Shown here piece after piece: positions 17,928-25,081 of a DNA stretch of 34,061 nucleotides. Every line of letters begins with the position of its first letter. Within the stretch, counting starts at the first letter, position 1. The notes beneath the pieces are model-generated. The model was not told the origin of the DNA, did not search any database, and saw only the letters and a program-made list of their open reading frames with translations. Source of the stretch: an uncultured Mucilaginibacter sp. Its GTDB lineage: Bacteria > Bacteroidota > Bacteroidia > Sphingobacteriales > Sphingobacteriaceae. Position numbers and translations under genes: made by a program. Location of the stretch: positions 1 through 34,061 of the forward strand of contig NZ_CAMLHX010000043.1 in the NCBI RefSeq assembly GCF_946479965.1. Reading direction: 5' to 3'.

Positions 17928-17949
17928 TTATACTACTTTAATATAAGAC

Positions 17950-18651
17950 ATGCAGGCAGTTACAGATACCATCAGCCAATTAACGGATACGGCCAACCGC
18001 GCCGCACAACAATTAGCAACAGCTCCGCCGGCGGAATTACGCTTTGGCGACCTTTTATTAAAAGGCGGTTGGGTTATGTTGCCTATAGGTATTTTAGCGG
18101 TTTTAGGCTTAGTTATATTTTTCGAGCGGTATTTTACCATCCGCAAAGCGGCAAAAAACGAGTCGCAGTTAATGCAACAGGTGCGTGGCAGCGTATTGGC
18201 GGGCAATCTGGATTCGGCCATTGCCATTTGCCGCAATAGCAACACGCCATTGGGCCGTATGCTGCAAAAAGGCTTGTTACGCATAGGCCGCCCTATAAAA
18301 GATATTGAAGGTGCTGTAGAGAACATTGGTAAACTGGAGGTATCTAAACTAGAAAAGAACATAGGCATTTTGGGTATTATAGCTGGTATAGCCCCTATGC
18401 TGGGCTTTTTGGGCACAATAGCGGGTGTAATTAAAATCTTTTTTGATATCTCGCAAACAGGTGATATTGGTATAGGCACTATATCCGCCGGTTTATATGT
18501 AAAGATGGTAACATCGGCTGCGGGGTTATTCGTCGGTATGGTTGCTTACATATGCTACCATATTTTGAATATGATGGTAGATAAGGTGATCTTAAAACTG
18601 GAAACAGACGCAATTGAATTTATTGACCTGTTAGAAGAACCAAGCAAATGA
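17950..18651 (+). CDS. exbB: ExbB/TolQ/MotA-family proton channel subunit
   Basis: Forms the pentameric inner-membrane scaffold around ExbD and uses proton flow to drive TonB. The 233-residue protein has three membrane spans at about 41-59, 137-165 and 190-213, with a cytosolic loop between spans 1 and 2, the TolQ/ExbB layout. The segment APMLGFLGTIAGVI in span 2 and the SAGLYVKMVTSAAGL region in span 3 match the family's conserved channel segments. Its stop overlaps the exbD start by 4 bases (ATGA), implying translational coupling. TolQ and MotA relatives share this fold, but the TonB-like gene downstream favours ExbB. Confidence 0.95.
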   Translation: MQAVTDTISQLTDTANRAAQQLATAPPAELRFGDLLLKGGWVMLPIGILAVLGLVIFFERYFTIRKAAKNESQLMQQVRGSVLAGNLDSAIAICRNSNTPLGRMLQKGLLRIGRPIKDIEGAVENIGKLEVSKLEKNIGILGIIAGIAPMLGFLGTIAGVIKIFFDISQTGDIGIGTISAGLYVKMVTSAAGLFVGMVAYICYHILNMMVDKVILKLETDAIEFIDLLEEPSK

Positions 18652-19049
18652 ATTTAAGAAAAAGAAAAAGAGGAGCCTCTGCCGAAGTACACACGTCGGC
18701 CATGAATGATATCATGTTCTTCCTGCTTTTGTTTTTCCTCATCGCGTCAACGGTGGCCAATCCAAACGTTATCAAGTTGATGCTGCCTAAATCATCCAGC
18801 GGAAAATCGATATCAAAAAAAACAATAGTAGTATCTATAACACAGGACCTTAAATACTATGTAGAAAAAAAGGAAACACCGGTGGCCAGTTTGAGCAGCA
18901 CCTTAGAGAGCTACAAAAAATTGGCAGAAGAAGTGACTATAGTTTTATACGTTGAGAAGACAGTATCTATACAGGATGTGGTGCAGGTAATGGATGTGGC
19001 TCAAAAATTGAATATGAAACTGGTTTTGGCAACAGAACCGAAAGGGTAG
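18648..19049 (+). CDS. exbD: ExbD/TolR-family subunit
   Basis: The partner of ExbB: single N-terminal span and periplasmic domain. The 133-residue protein starts with basic MNLRKRKRG; the span MNDIMFFLLLFFLIAST contains the proton-relay Asp at residue 21 directly before the hydrophobic run, as expected. The periplasmic part (about 40-130) has the alternating beta/alpha pattern of ExbD. It overlaps exbB by 4 bases. Its TAG stop lies inside the word GTAGTGATTAGTTAA, which recurs inverted near 29470, so the 3' end of this gene was shaped by a repeat. Confidence 0.94.
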   Translation: MNLRKRKRGASAEVHTSAMNDIMFFLLLFFLIASTVANPNVIKLMLPKSSSGKSISKKTIVVSITQDLKYYVEKKETPVASLSSTLESYKKLAEEVTIVLYVEKTVSIQDVVQVMDVAQKLNMKLVLATEPKG

Positions 19050-19080
19050 TGATTAGTTAACAGAGATTAGTTGATCGGGT
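19046..19080. repeat. Heptamer-phased repeat at the exbD stop codon
   Basis: GATTAGT occurs at 19051 and 19065, 14 bases apart. The two words GTAGTGATTAGTTAA (19046-19060) and CAGAGATTAGTTGA (19061-19074) are adjacent here; inverted and in swapped order they recur at 29461-29489. The exbD stop (19047-19049) is inside the first word. Confidence 0.7.
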
Positions 19081-19093
19081 TAAACCGAAAAAA

Positions 19094-19124
19094 CTAATGA
19101 CCAATGACCCAATGACAAATGACT
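19094..19124. repeat. AATGAC tandem words across the tonB start codon
   Basis: AATGAC occurs four times, at 19096, 19103, 19111 and 19118 (steps 7, 8, 7). The last copy contains the ATG used for the tonB-like gene. The three earlier ATGs open only very short frames that stop within 30 bases. Confidence 0.8.
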
Positions 19125-19937
19125 AACTACGAACACGAAGAAAATAATTATCCCAAAGCATTCTTAGCTACAGGCATTATCATGACTGTGCTTATTGCCG
19201 CGTGCTGGTTTATCGTGTTCGGTACGCCACCCCTGCCCGAAAACGGAACCGGCGGCATTTTGGTGAATTACGGTACGGTTGATGAAGGTATGGGCAGCGA
19301 TTATATGAGCACTGAGGAGCCGTCAGCTGCAGAGAATGCTAACAATACCAAACCCGATAAAGTAACCGATGCCACTCCTACTCCCGAGAAAACACAGGTA
19401 GAAAGCAGTGATAAAAACGTTGTGACCCAAAACAGCGAAGATGCACCCGAAGTTGCGGCAAACGCTAAAAAGCCAAGCAATACAGTAGCTACTCAACCCG
19501 ATAAAGCTCCACCCAAGCCAACCGTCAACCAAAATGCGTTATATAAAGGCAAAACCAATAACGGCACCGGCGAGGGCGACGGAAATGGCAATGCGCCCGG
19601 CAACCAGGGCAAGCCGACAGGCAGTACGCTTACCAATAACTATGACGGTACAGGATCTGGTAATGGAGGTAACCTATCGATGGCTCAACGTAGTTTTACC
19701 TCAAGACCAATAGTGATCTATAATGGCAGGCAGGAAGGAAGAGTAGTGGTGCAACTGCGCGTTGACAAAAATGGCAGCGTTGTGGAAGCCACAGCAGGTG
19801 CCCGGGGCACTACTATTGTCGATCCAGCATTGCTAAAAAAGTGTGAAGATGCCGTTCGTAGCTCCCGCCTTAATGCGCTTGAAAATGCTCCTGGGCTACA
19901 GGAGGGTACGGTTACGTTTATGTTTAAGGCGCAATAA
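19119..19937 (+). CDS. tonB: TonB-like energy transducer
   Basis: A 272-residue protein of TonB layout: short N-terminal cytosolic tail, one membrane span at about 13-34, a long periplasmic linker (35-185) rich in Pro, Thr, Asn, Lys and Gly, and a C-terminal domain (about 186-272) with GRVVVQLRVDKNGSVVEA, similar to the TonB beta-sheet core. The linker is acidic-polar and ends in a Gly/Asn run (149-185) rather than the classical Pro-Lys repeats, and the C-terminal domain lacks the usual YP motif, so it is a divergent member; a TolA-like role is an alternative. It lies downstream of exbB and exbD after 69 bp filled with period-7/8 repeats. I chose the ATG at 19119 because earlier in-frame ATGs hit TGA. 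Confidence 0.85.
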   Translation: MTNYEHEENNYPKAFLATGIIMTVLIAACWFIVFGTPPLPENGTGGILVNYGTVDEGMGSDYMSTEEPSAAENANNTKPDKVTDATPTPEKTQVESSDKNVVTQNSEDAPEVAANAKKPSNTVATQPDKAPPKPTVNQNALYKGKTNNGTGEGDGNGNAPGNQGKPTGSTLTNNYDGTGSGNGGNLSMAQRSFTSRPIVIYNGRQEGRVVVQLRVDKNGSVVEATAGARGTTIVDPALLKKCEDAVRSSRLNALENAPGLQEGTVTFMFKAQ

Positions 19938-19962
19938 CGTTAGTACGTATCTTTAAAATCGA

Positions 19963-20406
19963 ATGAAAAAAGCTATTTTTCTTTTGACAATCTTAAGCTT
20001 TTTCTCATGTAAAAAATCAGTCACGTTAACTCATTATCAGTATAAGGATATTAAGGTTACCAGGGTAGATAAGGGCGAAAAAGTATTCTTCTCATATGGG
20101 TATTTTAATGATGAAAGTACTGCTGTGGATAGCGCTGGTGTAGTGGTAGATTGCAGCTTCGATCACTTTTTGTTTGGATTTCTTCTTTTTCACCAAAATG
20201 GCAGTGTTGAAGTTATCAGTGGCGGAGGTGGCAATTATAAAATGCAGAAAAAAGGTACGATGGTTTTTTACGACGATAAATCTTCTTTTAACTTAGATAA
20301 TTTTAAATCAGGTAACTACAACAATCTCTACCAGATTAGCGATAACTTAGACCTTGAACAAAAAAGGAATAATGCTTTTGGCAGTATAGTAAAGATTATA
20401 AAATGA
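19963..20406 (+). CDS. Predicted lipoprotein of unknown function
   Basis: A 147-residue protein with a short lipoprotein signal, MKKAIFLLTILSFFSC, and a lipobox ending at Cys16. I do not recognise the rest; it is beta-rich with FSYGYFND, HFLFGFLLFHQNGSVEVISGGG and FYDD segments. It follows the TonB-like gene by 25 bp in the same direction, so it may be co-transcribed and could be an accessory of the envelope module, but nothing in its sequence proves this. Codon use looks more AT-rich than in the preceding genes. Confidence 0.75.
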   Translation: MKKAIFLLTILSFFSCKKSVTLTHYQYKDIKVTRVDKGEKVFFSYGYFNDESTAVDSAGVVVDCSFDHFLFGFLLFHQNGSVEVISGGGGNYKMQKKGTMVFYDDKSSFNLDNFKSGNYNNLYQISDNLDLEQKRNNAFGSIVKIIK

Positions 20407-20458
20407 AATAGCCTCTTGGCAATGAAGAATTTTATTTATTTGTATATGTTTTTCAATT

Positions 20459-20632
20459 ATGAGCAAAGAAATATCAGACGGAGCGTTTTGTAAAGTTATT
20501 GGTGGTACCCATAAAGGCAAATCGGGCATTGTGCGCGACATTCATACCAGTAAGACCGGGGCAGTTACCATCACTGTTGTGCAAGCTGATGGAGTGCGTT
20601 TTAAAACCTTGGCCAAAAGCGTTGAGTTGTAG
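20459..20632 (+). CDS. Small KOW-motif protein
   Basis: A 57-residue protein beginning MSKEISDGAFCKVIGG. The segment GAFCKVIGGTHKGKSGIV has the hydrophobic/Gly pattern of a KOW motif (as in NusG, L24 and L26e proteins) with the conserved Gly near residue 20, followed by TITVVQADGVRFKTLAKSVEL. KOW motifs bind RNA or ribosomal partners, so a translation- or RNA-linked role is possible. The gene is separated from the lipoprotein by 52 bp and converges on the membrane-protein gene at 20664. It is short but the motif and clean start support it. Confidence 0.75.
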   Translation: MSKEISDGAFCKVIGGTHKGKSGIVRDIHTSKTGAVTITVVQADGVRFKTLAKSVEL

Positions 20633-20654
20633 ATTCGAGCGTGGACGCTTGAAT
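20633..20654. terminator. Hairpin between the convergent KOW and membrane-protein genes
   Basis: Inverted repeat ATTCGAGCGT (20633-20642) and ACGCTTGAAT (20645-20654), 9 of 10 matching with the tenth a G-T wobble. It starts immediately after the KOW stop codon. No T tract follows on either strand, so termination is uncertain; it could be a stabilising 3' hairpin. Confidence 0.4.
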
Positions 20655-20663
20655 TGGCGGAGT

Positions 20664-21008
20664 CTATTTGATCATTAATCTTAAAACGATCAGAAGAGCA
20701 AGAATGACAAGCGAAAAAACAGTGCCGACAGGTAAGTACCAAAGCGTGAAAACACACCTGATAACGCCAAAAGTAAATGCCCAATCAAAATTGCTTATAT
20801 ATACTGCTGTAAAACATAACCAAGCCAGGCCGAATATAATAAACAGCGGCCCCAGCTTAAAAACATCAATATTAAAAAACTGAAAGATATTGGCCCAGGG
20901 CCCGGGTTTAGCGGGTCCAATATATTTGCCGTTTTTGAGTACATAAATCCCGTCAATCAGCATAAACCCGCCATTGAGCAAACTCAAAATGATGATCGCT
21001 GTTTTCAT
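20664..21008 (-). CDS. Small integral membrane protein, unknown function
   Basis: A 114-residue protein with about four hydrophobic segments. I chose the ATG at 21008, giving MKTAIIILSLLNGGFMLIDG; an upstream in-frame start would add ten residues without support. The first segment is followed by IYVLKNGKYIGPAKPGPW, then LGPLFIIFGLAWLCFTAVYI and two more spans. I do not recognise a characterised family. Similar short proteins appear in related genomes as hypothetical membrane proteins. It is divergent from the fucosidase gene and convergent with the KOW gene, so it is probably transcribed alone. Confidence 0.75.
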   Translation of the reverse strand: MKTAIIILSLLNGGFMLIDGIYVLKNGKYIGPAKPGPWANIFQFFNIDVFKLGPLFIIFGLAWLCFTAVYISNFDWAFTFGVIRCVFTLWYLPVGTVFSLVILALLIVLRLMIK

Positions 21009-21233
21009 AGTTAAATGTACAAATACGAATACAGACAAGGAAATCTGTCTCTGCAGGGTACATCTTCCTAAGACTTTTGTGCGCTAAACTACCATTGAAC
21101 CAAGCTTAATGTCATAAAAAAGTTGCTTTTTGTCAATTTTTTATGCCTCGTTTGCTTTAGCTTTATTTTTCTAAGGGTGCCCCGCACGTTAGCGTTGCCA
21201 TACCAATTATAAAACACTATTAGTTTAAATAAT

Positions 21234-22877
21234 ATGAAAAGAAGAACTTTGATAAAAGGCGGGTTAGCCGGCTTATCATCACTTTATTTATCCCGCACGT
21301 TAGGGAACAGCCTGCTCACGCCATATGCTCCGCAAATCCAAACAGGTCCGTTTAAGCCAACCTGGGATTCACTTGCGCAGTACCAGGTTCCTGATTGGTT
21401 TAGGGATGCCAAGTTTGGTATGTGGGCACATTGGGGGCCTCAGTGCCAGCCCGAGCGTGGCGACTGGTATGCGCGCGGCATGTACCAGGAAGGTAGCGAT
21501 CAATACAAATATCACGTAGCGAAGTACGGACATCCGTCAAAATTTGGCTTTAAAGACGTGATAAACGAGTGGAAAGCCGATAAATGGGATCCTGAAGCGC
21601 TGGTATCGATTTATAAAAAAGCCGGCGCCAAATATTTTATGGCCCTGGCTAACCATCATGATAATTTTGATTTGTATGATAGCAAATATCACCGTTGGAA
21701 CTCAACCAAACTTGGCCCCAAAAAGGACCTGATAGGCGGTTGGGCTAAGGCAGCTAAAAACAACGGACTGCCCTTTGCGGTAAGTGTACATGCTTCGCAC
21801 GCGTGGAGCTGGTACGAAACCTCGCAGCGCGCCGATAAAAGCGGACCGTTAGCCGGTGTACCCTATGACGGAAAAACGACCAAAGCCGATGGAAAAGGTA
21901 AATGGTGGGACGGCTATGACCCGCAGGAATTGTATGCGCAAAATCATCCGCTAAGCGAGGGCAGCGATAAAAACAACACCATTCACGGGCAGTGGAATTG
22001 GGGTAACGGTGTAAACCCGCCCACTAAGGAATACATGGAGAACTTTTATAACCGCACCATTGATCTGATTGACAAATACGGGCCGGAGTTGGTTTATTTT
22101 GATGATACCGCATTGCCGTTGTGGCCGGTGAGCGACGCGGGCTTACGTATTGCAGCACATTTATATAATACCAGCATAAAAAAGCATGGCAAGTTAACAG
22201 CAGGTGTTTTTGGAAAGATATTAGACGAGCAACAGCGTAAATGTATGATATGGGATATTGAGCGCGGCCAAAGCAATAAAATTGAACAATTGCCATGGCA
22301 AACCGATACCTGCATTGGCGAATGGCATTACGACAGGCGGGTTTATGATAATAACCGCTATAAAACCCCTGCCACTGTTATACACACGCTTATAGATGTA
22401 GTAAGCAAAAACGGCAACCTGATGCTGAACGTTCCGCTGCGCGGCGACGGATCAATTGACGATAAGGCCAGGGCAACCGTTGATGGTATAACCGAATGGA
22501 TGGCCATAAACAGCGAATCTATTTACGGCACGCGCCCATGGACAGTATTTGGCGAAGGCCCCGCCATTGCCGGTGCCGCCCCTATAAGTGCGCAGGGTTT
22601 TAACGAGGGAAAGGGTAAACCATTTACTGCCGAGGACATACGCTTTAATGCCAAGGGCAAAGTGCTTTACGCTACCCTGATGGGCTGGCCCGAAAATAAG
22701 TCGGCTTTAATAAAAACTTTGGGCACCGGCCAAAGCAAGATTGGCAGCGTTAGTTTATTAGGCGCACCGGGTAAACTTACCTTTACACAATCGGCAGAGG
22801 GTTTAAAAGTTGCACTGCCCGAGCAGGCACCCGGCAAAATTGCTTATGTATTAAAAATTGAGGGCGCTATTGGGTAA
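21234..22877 (+). CDS. Alpha-L-fucosidase (GH29), Tat-exported
   Basis: Expected to release terminal alpha-linked L-fucose from polysaccharides or glycans by a retaining mechanism. The 547-residue protein starts with MKRRTLIKGG, a twin-arginine motif, then a hydrophobic segment, so Tat export to the periplasm is likely. The GH29 fold is marked by WFRDAKFGMWAHWGPQCQPERGDWYARGMY (residues 55-84), ANHHDNFDLYDS at 139-150, and GPELVYFDD, in which D290 is the likely catalytic nucleophile. The ending part (about 430-547) fits the C-terminal beta-sandwich. It converges on the GH10 xylanase gene with a shared terminator. The pair suggests degradation of fucosylated plant cell-wall polymers such as xyloglucan, or general glycan scavenging; no SusC/SusD genes are adjacent. 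Confidence 0.93.
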   Translation: MKRRTLIKGGLAGLSSLYLSRTLGNSLLTPYAPQIQTGPFKPTWDSLAQYQVPDWFRDAKFGMWAHWGPQCQPERGDWYARGMYQEGSDQYKYHVAKYGHPSKFGFKDVINEWKADKWDPEALVSIYKKAGAKYFMALANHHDNFDLYDSKYHRWNSTKLGPKKDLIGGWAKAAKNNGLPFAVSVHASHAWSWYETSQRADKSGPLAGVPYDGKTTKADGKGKWWDGYDPQELYAQNHPLSEGSDKNNTIHGQWNWGNGVNPPTKEYMENFYNRTIDLIDKYGPELVYFDDTALPLWPVSDAGLRIAAHLYNTSIKKHGKLTAGVFGKILDEQQRKCMIWDIERGQSNKIEQLPWQTDTCIGEWHYDRRVYDNNRYKTPATVIHTLIDVVSKNGNLMLNVPLRGDGSIDDKARATVDGITEWMAINSESIYGTRPWTVFGEGPAIAGAAPISAQGFNEGKGKPFTAEDIRFNAKGKVLYATLMGWPENKSALIKTLGTGQSKIGSVSLLGAPGKLTFTQSAEGLKVALPEQAPGKIAYVLKIEGAIG

Positions 22878-22922
22878 CATTTAATTTATCAATAGCGAGT
22901 ACATTAAACGCAAAAGGACATC

Positions 22923-22960
22923 ATAATAAAGCCCCCGATAATCACCGGGGGCTTTATTAT
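22923..22960. terminator. Bidirectional terminator between fucosidase and xylanase genes
   Basis: Perfect 15-base inverted repeat, ATAATAAAGCCCCCG (22923-22937) and its complement (22946-22960), with an 8-base loop. The GC core is flanked by A-rich and T-rich sides, so it can serve both convergent genes. Confidence 0.9.
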
Positions 22961-22963
22961 TGG

Positions 22964-24145
22964 TTAATTATTCACCACCGCCCAATATGCTTTTTTACGC
23001 TGTCCGTTAACATCAAATAGCAGCGGATACGCTTTAAGCATCATCGGTGTGGCAGGTTTTGCATCTCCGGCTGAACCTCCCCCACGGCTATCTAACCAAC
23101 TACCCCTATCCGATACATTCCAAAAAGTAACCGCTTTTATATTCTTTCTATAACCCCGCAATACGTCAAATATCTCTTTGTATTTGGCTACTTGTCTAGC
23201 CTCCAATTCAGGGGTATAACCCGGGTCAACAGGTGGCGTGGTGGGCGCGGGAGTACCTAAAGGCCTTGGGTGTATCGTTAAGTCCAGTTCCGTAATTTGC
23301 ACCTCTAAACCTAACGAAACTACCTGATCTAAAGCGGCGCGCAATTGCGTAACTGTTGGATAATCTAACGACCAATGCGCCTGGAAACCTACCCCATCTA
23401 TCGGTACCCCGCTGGCTTTCATCCTTTTTAGCAGCTTGAAAATTTTCTCCCGCTTAACTTCCCGCTCATTGTTAAACTCGTTGTAATACAATTTAGCTTT
23501 AGGGTCCGCCTCGTGTGCAAACCTAAAAGCCGCATCAATAAATTCAGGTCCGTCGAATATCTCCAACCATTTGGTTTTCCGGTACATCACTGCAGGGTCC
23601 TGGCTGTCATCAATAGCCTCGTTCACCACATCCCAGCAGTAAATTTTGCCTTTGTAACGGTTCATCACCGTAAATATGTGCTCTTTTAAACGTTTTAATA
23701 CTAACTCTTTACTTGCCTGCTTTCCGTCAGGACCCACAAGCATCCATTCGGCATTCTGCTGGTGCCATAGCAAATTATGGCCACGTATGTTAATTTTATG
23801 CCTTTCTGCGAAAGCGACAATATCATCAGCATTTTTCCAGTTGTAAGAGTCTTCCCTGGGATGAATAACGCCCACTTTCATGTCGTTCTCCGCTGTTACA
23901 CTGTTAAATTCTTTGGTAATTAATGCGGAGTCTGTTCTTATTGATCTGGCACCCACAGCCACGCCAACCAGGAAATCATTCTTGAAATAATCTTTCAGGC
24001 CCTTGCTCAAATCAGCTTGCGGTGTAGTATTGGGTACCGACGAAACTTTTGGGGTTGATAGTTTGGGCGAACATTGCATATAGCACATTACCGTTGTGCA
24101 TACAGCTGCAATAAGGACAATATTCTTCCTGAGATTTTTATTCAT
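22964..24145 (-). CDS. Endo-1,4-beta-xylanase (GH10), lipoprotein
   Basis: Cleaves the xylan backbone with retention. The 393-residue protein has an N-terminal lipoprotein-type signal with Cys25 as the probable lipid site, so it is likely anchored to a membrane, perhaps surface-exposed. The GH10 barrel is intact: NSVTAENDMKVGVIHP at 81-96, RGHNLLWHQQ at 121-130, acid/base E176 in WDVVNEAI, and nucleophile E286 in EVQITELDL; FWNVSDRGSWLD is the late conserved segment. A Pro/Thr-rich insertion (about 293-312) follows the nucleophile strand. No carbohydrate-binding module is present. Its 314-bp upstream region carries a 20-bp palindrome and phased repeats that may control it. Confidence 0.95.
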   Translation of the reverse strand: MNKNLRKNIVLIAAVCTTVMCYMQCSPKLSTPKVSSVPNTTPQADLSKGLKDYFKNDFLVGVAVGARSIRTDSALITKEFNSVTAENDMKVGVIHPREDSYNWKNADDIVAFAERHKINIRGHNLLWHQQNAEWMLVGPDGKQASKELVLKRLKEHIFTVMNRYKGKIYCWDVVNEAIDDSQDPAVMYRKTKWLEIFDGPEFIDAAFRFAHEADPKAKLYYNEFNNEREVKREKIFKLLKRMKASGVPIDGVGFQAHWSLDYPTVTQLRAALDQVVSLGLEVQITELDLTIHPRPLGTPAPTTPPVDPGYTPELEARQVAKYKEIFDVLRGYRKNIKAVTFWNVSDRGSWLDSRGGGSAGDAKPATPMMLKAYPLLFDVNGQRKKAYWAVVNN

Positions 24146-24263
24146 GGTTAATTGGTTTGGAGATATAAAGCTAATAATATTAAAAAGTTAATATTAGCGG
24201 CTATCGTCACATTTTTGATAGGAGCCCGGCTCCATTAGGTGTTTCAAAAGATATAATCTTGGC

Positions 24264-24283
24264 AAATTGATTATAATCAATTT
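24264..24283. promoter_or_regulatory. Perfect 20-bp palindrome, candidate operator
   Basis: AAATTGATTATAATCAATTT is identical to its reverse complement. It lies about 120 bp upstream of the xylanase start. AT-rich palindromes of this size usually bind a dimeric regulator. Confidence 0.5.
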
Positions 24284-24304
24284 AATTACAGCTTATTATG
24301 TCAA

Positions 24305-24344
24305 AAAATGTGAATATAGTATTATAAAATGCGAATATAGTATT
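24305..24344. repeat. Two 19-bp direct repeats, 21-bp period
   Basis: AAAATGTGAATATAGTATT (24305-24323) and AAAATGCGAATATAGTATT (24326-24344) differ at one base. The 21-bp period equals two helical turns, placing both on one DNA face. Confidence 0.7.
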
Positions 24345-24422
24345 GTTGCAAGTGTTGCAGGCACATTTCTCAACAGACTGATAAACAATGGTTTGATAAT
24401 AAACACTGTTGCAAGTGTTGCA
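24344..24422. repeat. Two 16-bp direct repeats, 63 bp apart
   Basis: TGTTGCAAGTGTTGCA occurs at 24344-24359 and 24407-24422. Each copy is itself two TGTTGCA words at 9-base spacing; the second is followed by one more GTTGC in the same 9-base step. The 63-bp distance is three times the 21-bp period of the adjacent repeat pair. Confidence 0.7.
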
Positions 24423-24459
24423 TTTGTTGCCTATATTTTCTGCAACACCCCATTCAGTT

Positions 24460-24945
24460 TTACTCCACAAAAACCTGTTTCTGGCTAATATCAATAGATG
24501 ATCGGCTACCATCAAAGCTTATGCGCACCACCATATGGTAGTAAGAGCTATCAAAAATGTAGATATTATCAAATTGGTCGGCACCGTTAAAAGATTGTAT
24601 AACACCAATAGTTCTGATCTGGCCCATCAGGTTAATAACGTCCTGAGAATTTGCGCTAATATAGCTAACCGTGTGCAACACACCACCGTTAGCGGCTTTA
24701 AAACTTTTACCTACAACTACCGTTTCCACCTTATTTCGTGCTGCTGTGGTTTGGTAAGTGTCAATTCCAACACCCCCTATCTCTTCCTTTGATTTTAACT
24801 TAAACACCTTGCCTATGCTAAAGTCATCAGCAGCCTGTTTATTGCTAAGGCTGACTAAACTAGTCAGGTTCAACAAATTAATGCTTTGCGCTCCCGCAGT
24901 TGCACTACAGCCCAATATGAATAATGCTAAAAGAAATCTCCTCAT
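24460..24945 (-). CDS. Secreted protein of unknown function
   Basis: A 161-residue protein with a Sec signal, MRRFLLALFILGCSATAGAQ. I use the ATG at 24945 because it begins the signal directly; an in-frame upstream start adds nine residues. A Cys in the signal could be read as a lipobox, but the AGAQ end fits signal peptidase I better. The mature part has beta-strand character (VETVVVGKSF, GGVLHTVSYIS, NIYIFDSSYYHMVVRISFDG). I do not recognise a family. It is divergent from folC and lies upstream of the xylanase on the same strand, but the 314-bp gap argues against co-transcription. Confidence 0.75.
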   Translation of the reverse strand: MRRFLLALFILGCSATAGAQSINLLNLTSLVSLSNKQAADDFSIGKVFKLKSKEEIGGVGIDTYQTTAARNKVETVVVGKSFKAANGGVLHTVSYISANSQDVINLMGQIRTIGVIQSFNGADQFDNIYIFDSSYYHMVVRISFDGSRSSIDISQKQVFVE

Positions 24946-25035
24946 TGCGAGTGTAAGTTTACTTAAAAGCATAAACTTTTCAAAACAAAGCTTTGGGCTG
25001 ATTTAAGTATAAAACCGCACTCACAATTACCTTAG

Positions 25036-25068
25036 TTTGAAAACGACCGCATAATTCTGCTAAATTTA
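25036..25068 (+). promoter_or_regulatory. Candidate promoter for folC
   Basis: TTTG at 25036-25039 and TAAATTTA at 25061-25068 are separated by 21 bases. The second is one base from TAnnTTTG. It would start transcription only about 7 bases before the ATG. Confidence 0.35.
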
Positions 25069-25081
25069 CAGCGGCAACATC

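Larger units (their letters stand above)
24146..24459. other. Non-coding region upstream of the xylanase with palindromes and direct repeats
   Basis: This 314-bp stretch lies between the start of the xylanase gene and the stop of the next minus-strand gene. It holds GGAGCC-C-GGCTCC (24221-24233), a 20-bp palindrome (24264-24283), two near-identical 19-mers 21 bp apart (24305-24344) and two identical 16-mers 63 bp apart (24344-24422). Read as protein it gives only low-complexity frames without a plausible start, so I see no gene. The layout suggests a regulatory region. Confidence 0.6.

Noticed and set aside
17928..18479. 183-residue minus-strand frame over exbB
   Set aside because: Antisense to a well-conserved membrane protein; Pro/Ile-rich shadow without motifs.
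21181..21304. CCCGCACGTTAG repeated before and inside the fucosidase gene
   Set aside because: Chance 12-base matches are expected many times in 34 kb; one copy is in signal-peptide coding sequence and no further structure is shared.
24221..24233. GGAGCC-C-GGCTCC as a terminator
   Set aside because: A one-base loop is too small for the full stem and no T tract follows on either strand; kept only as a palindrome in the region note.
24267..24515. Overlapping frames on both strands upstream of the xylanase as small genes
   Set aside because: Both consist of low-complexity residues imposed by the direct repeats, have no recognisable domain, and overlap the end of a better supported gene.
20459..24945. 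A polysaccharide utilisation locus of Sus type
   Set aside because: Two glycosidases are present but no SusC/SusD pair, hybrid sensor or ECF sigma/anti-sigma genes; the barrel at 15039 lacks a plug and is not SusC-like.
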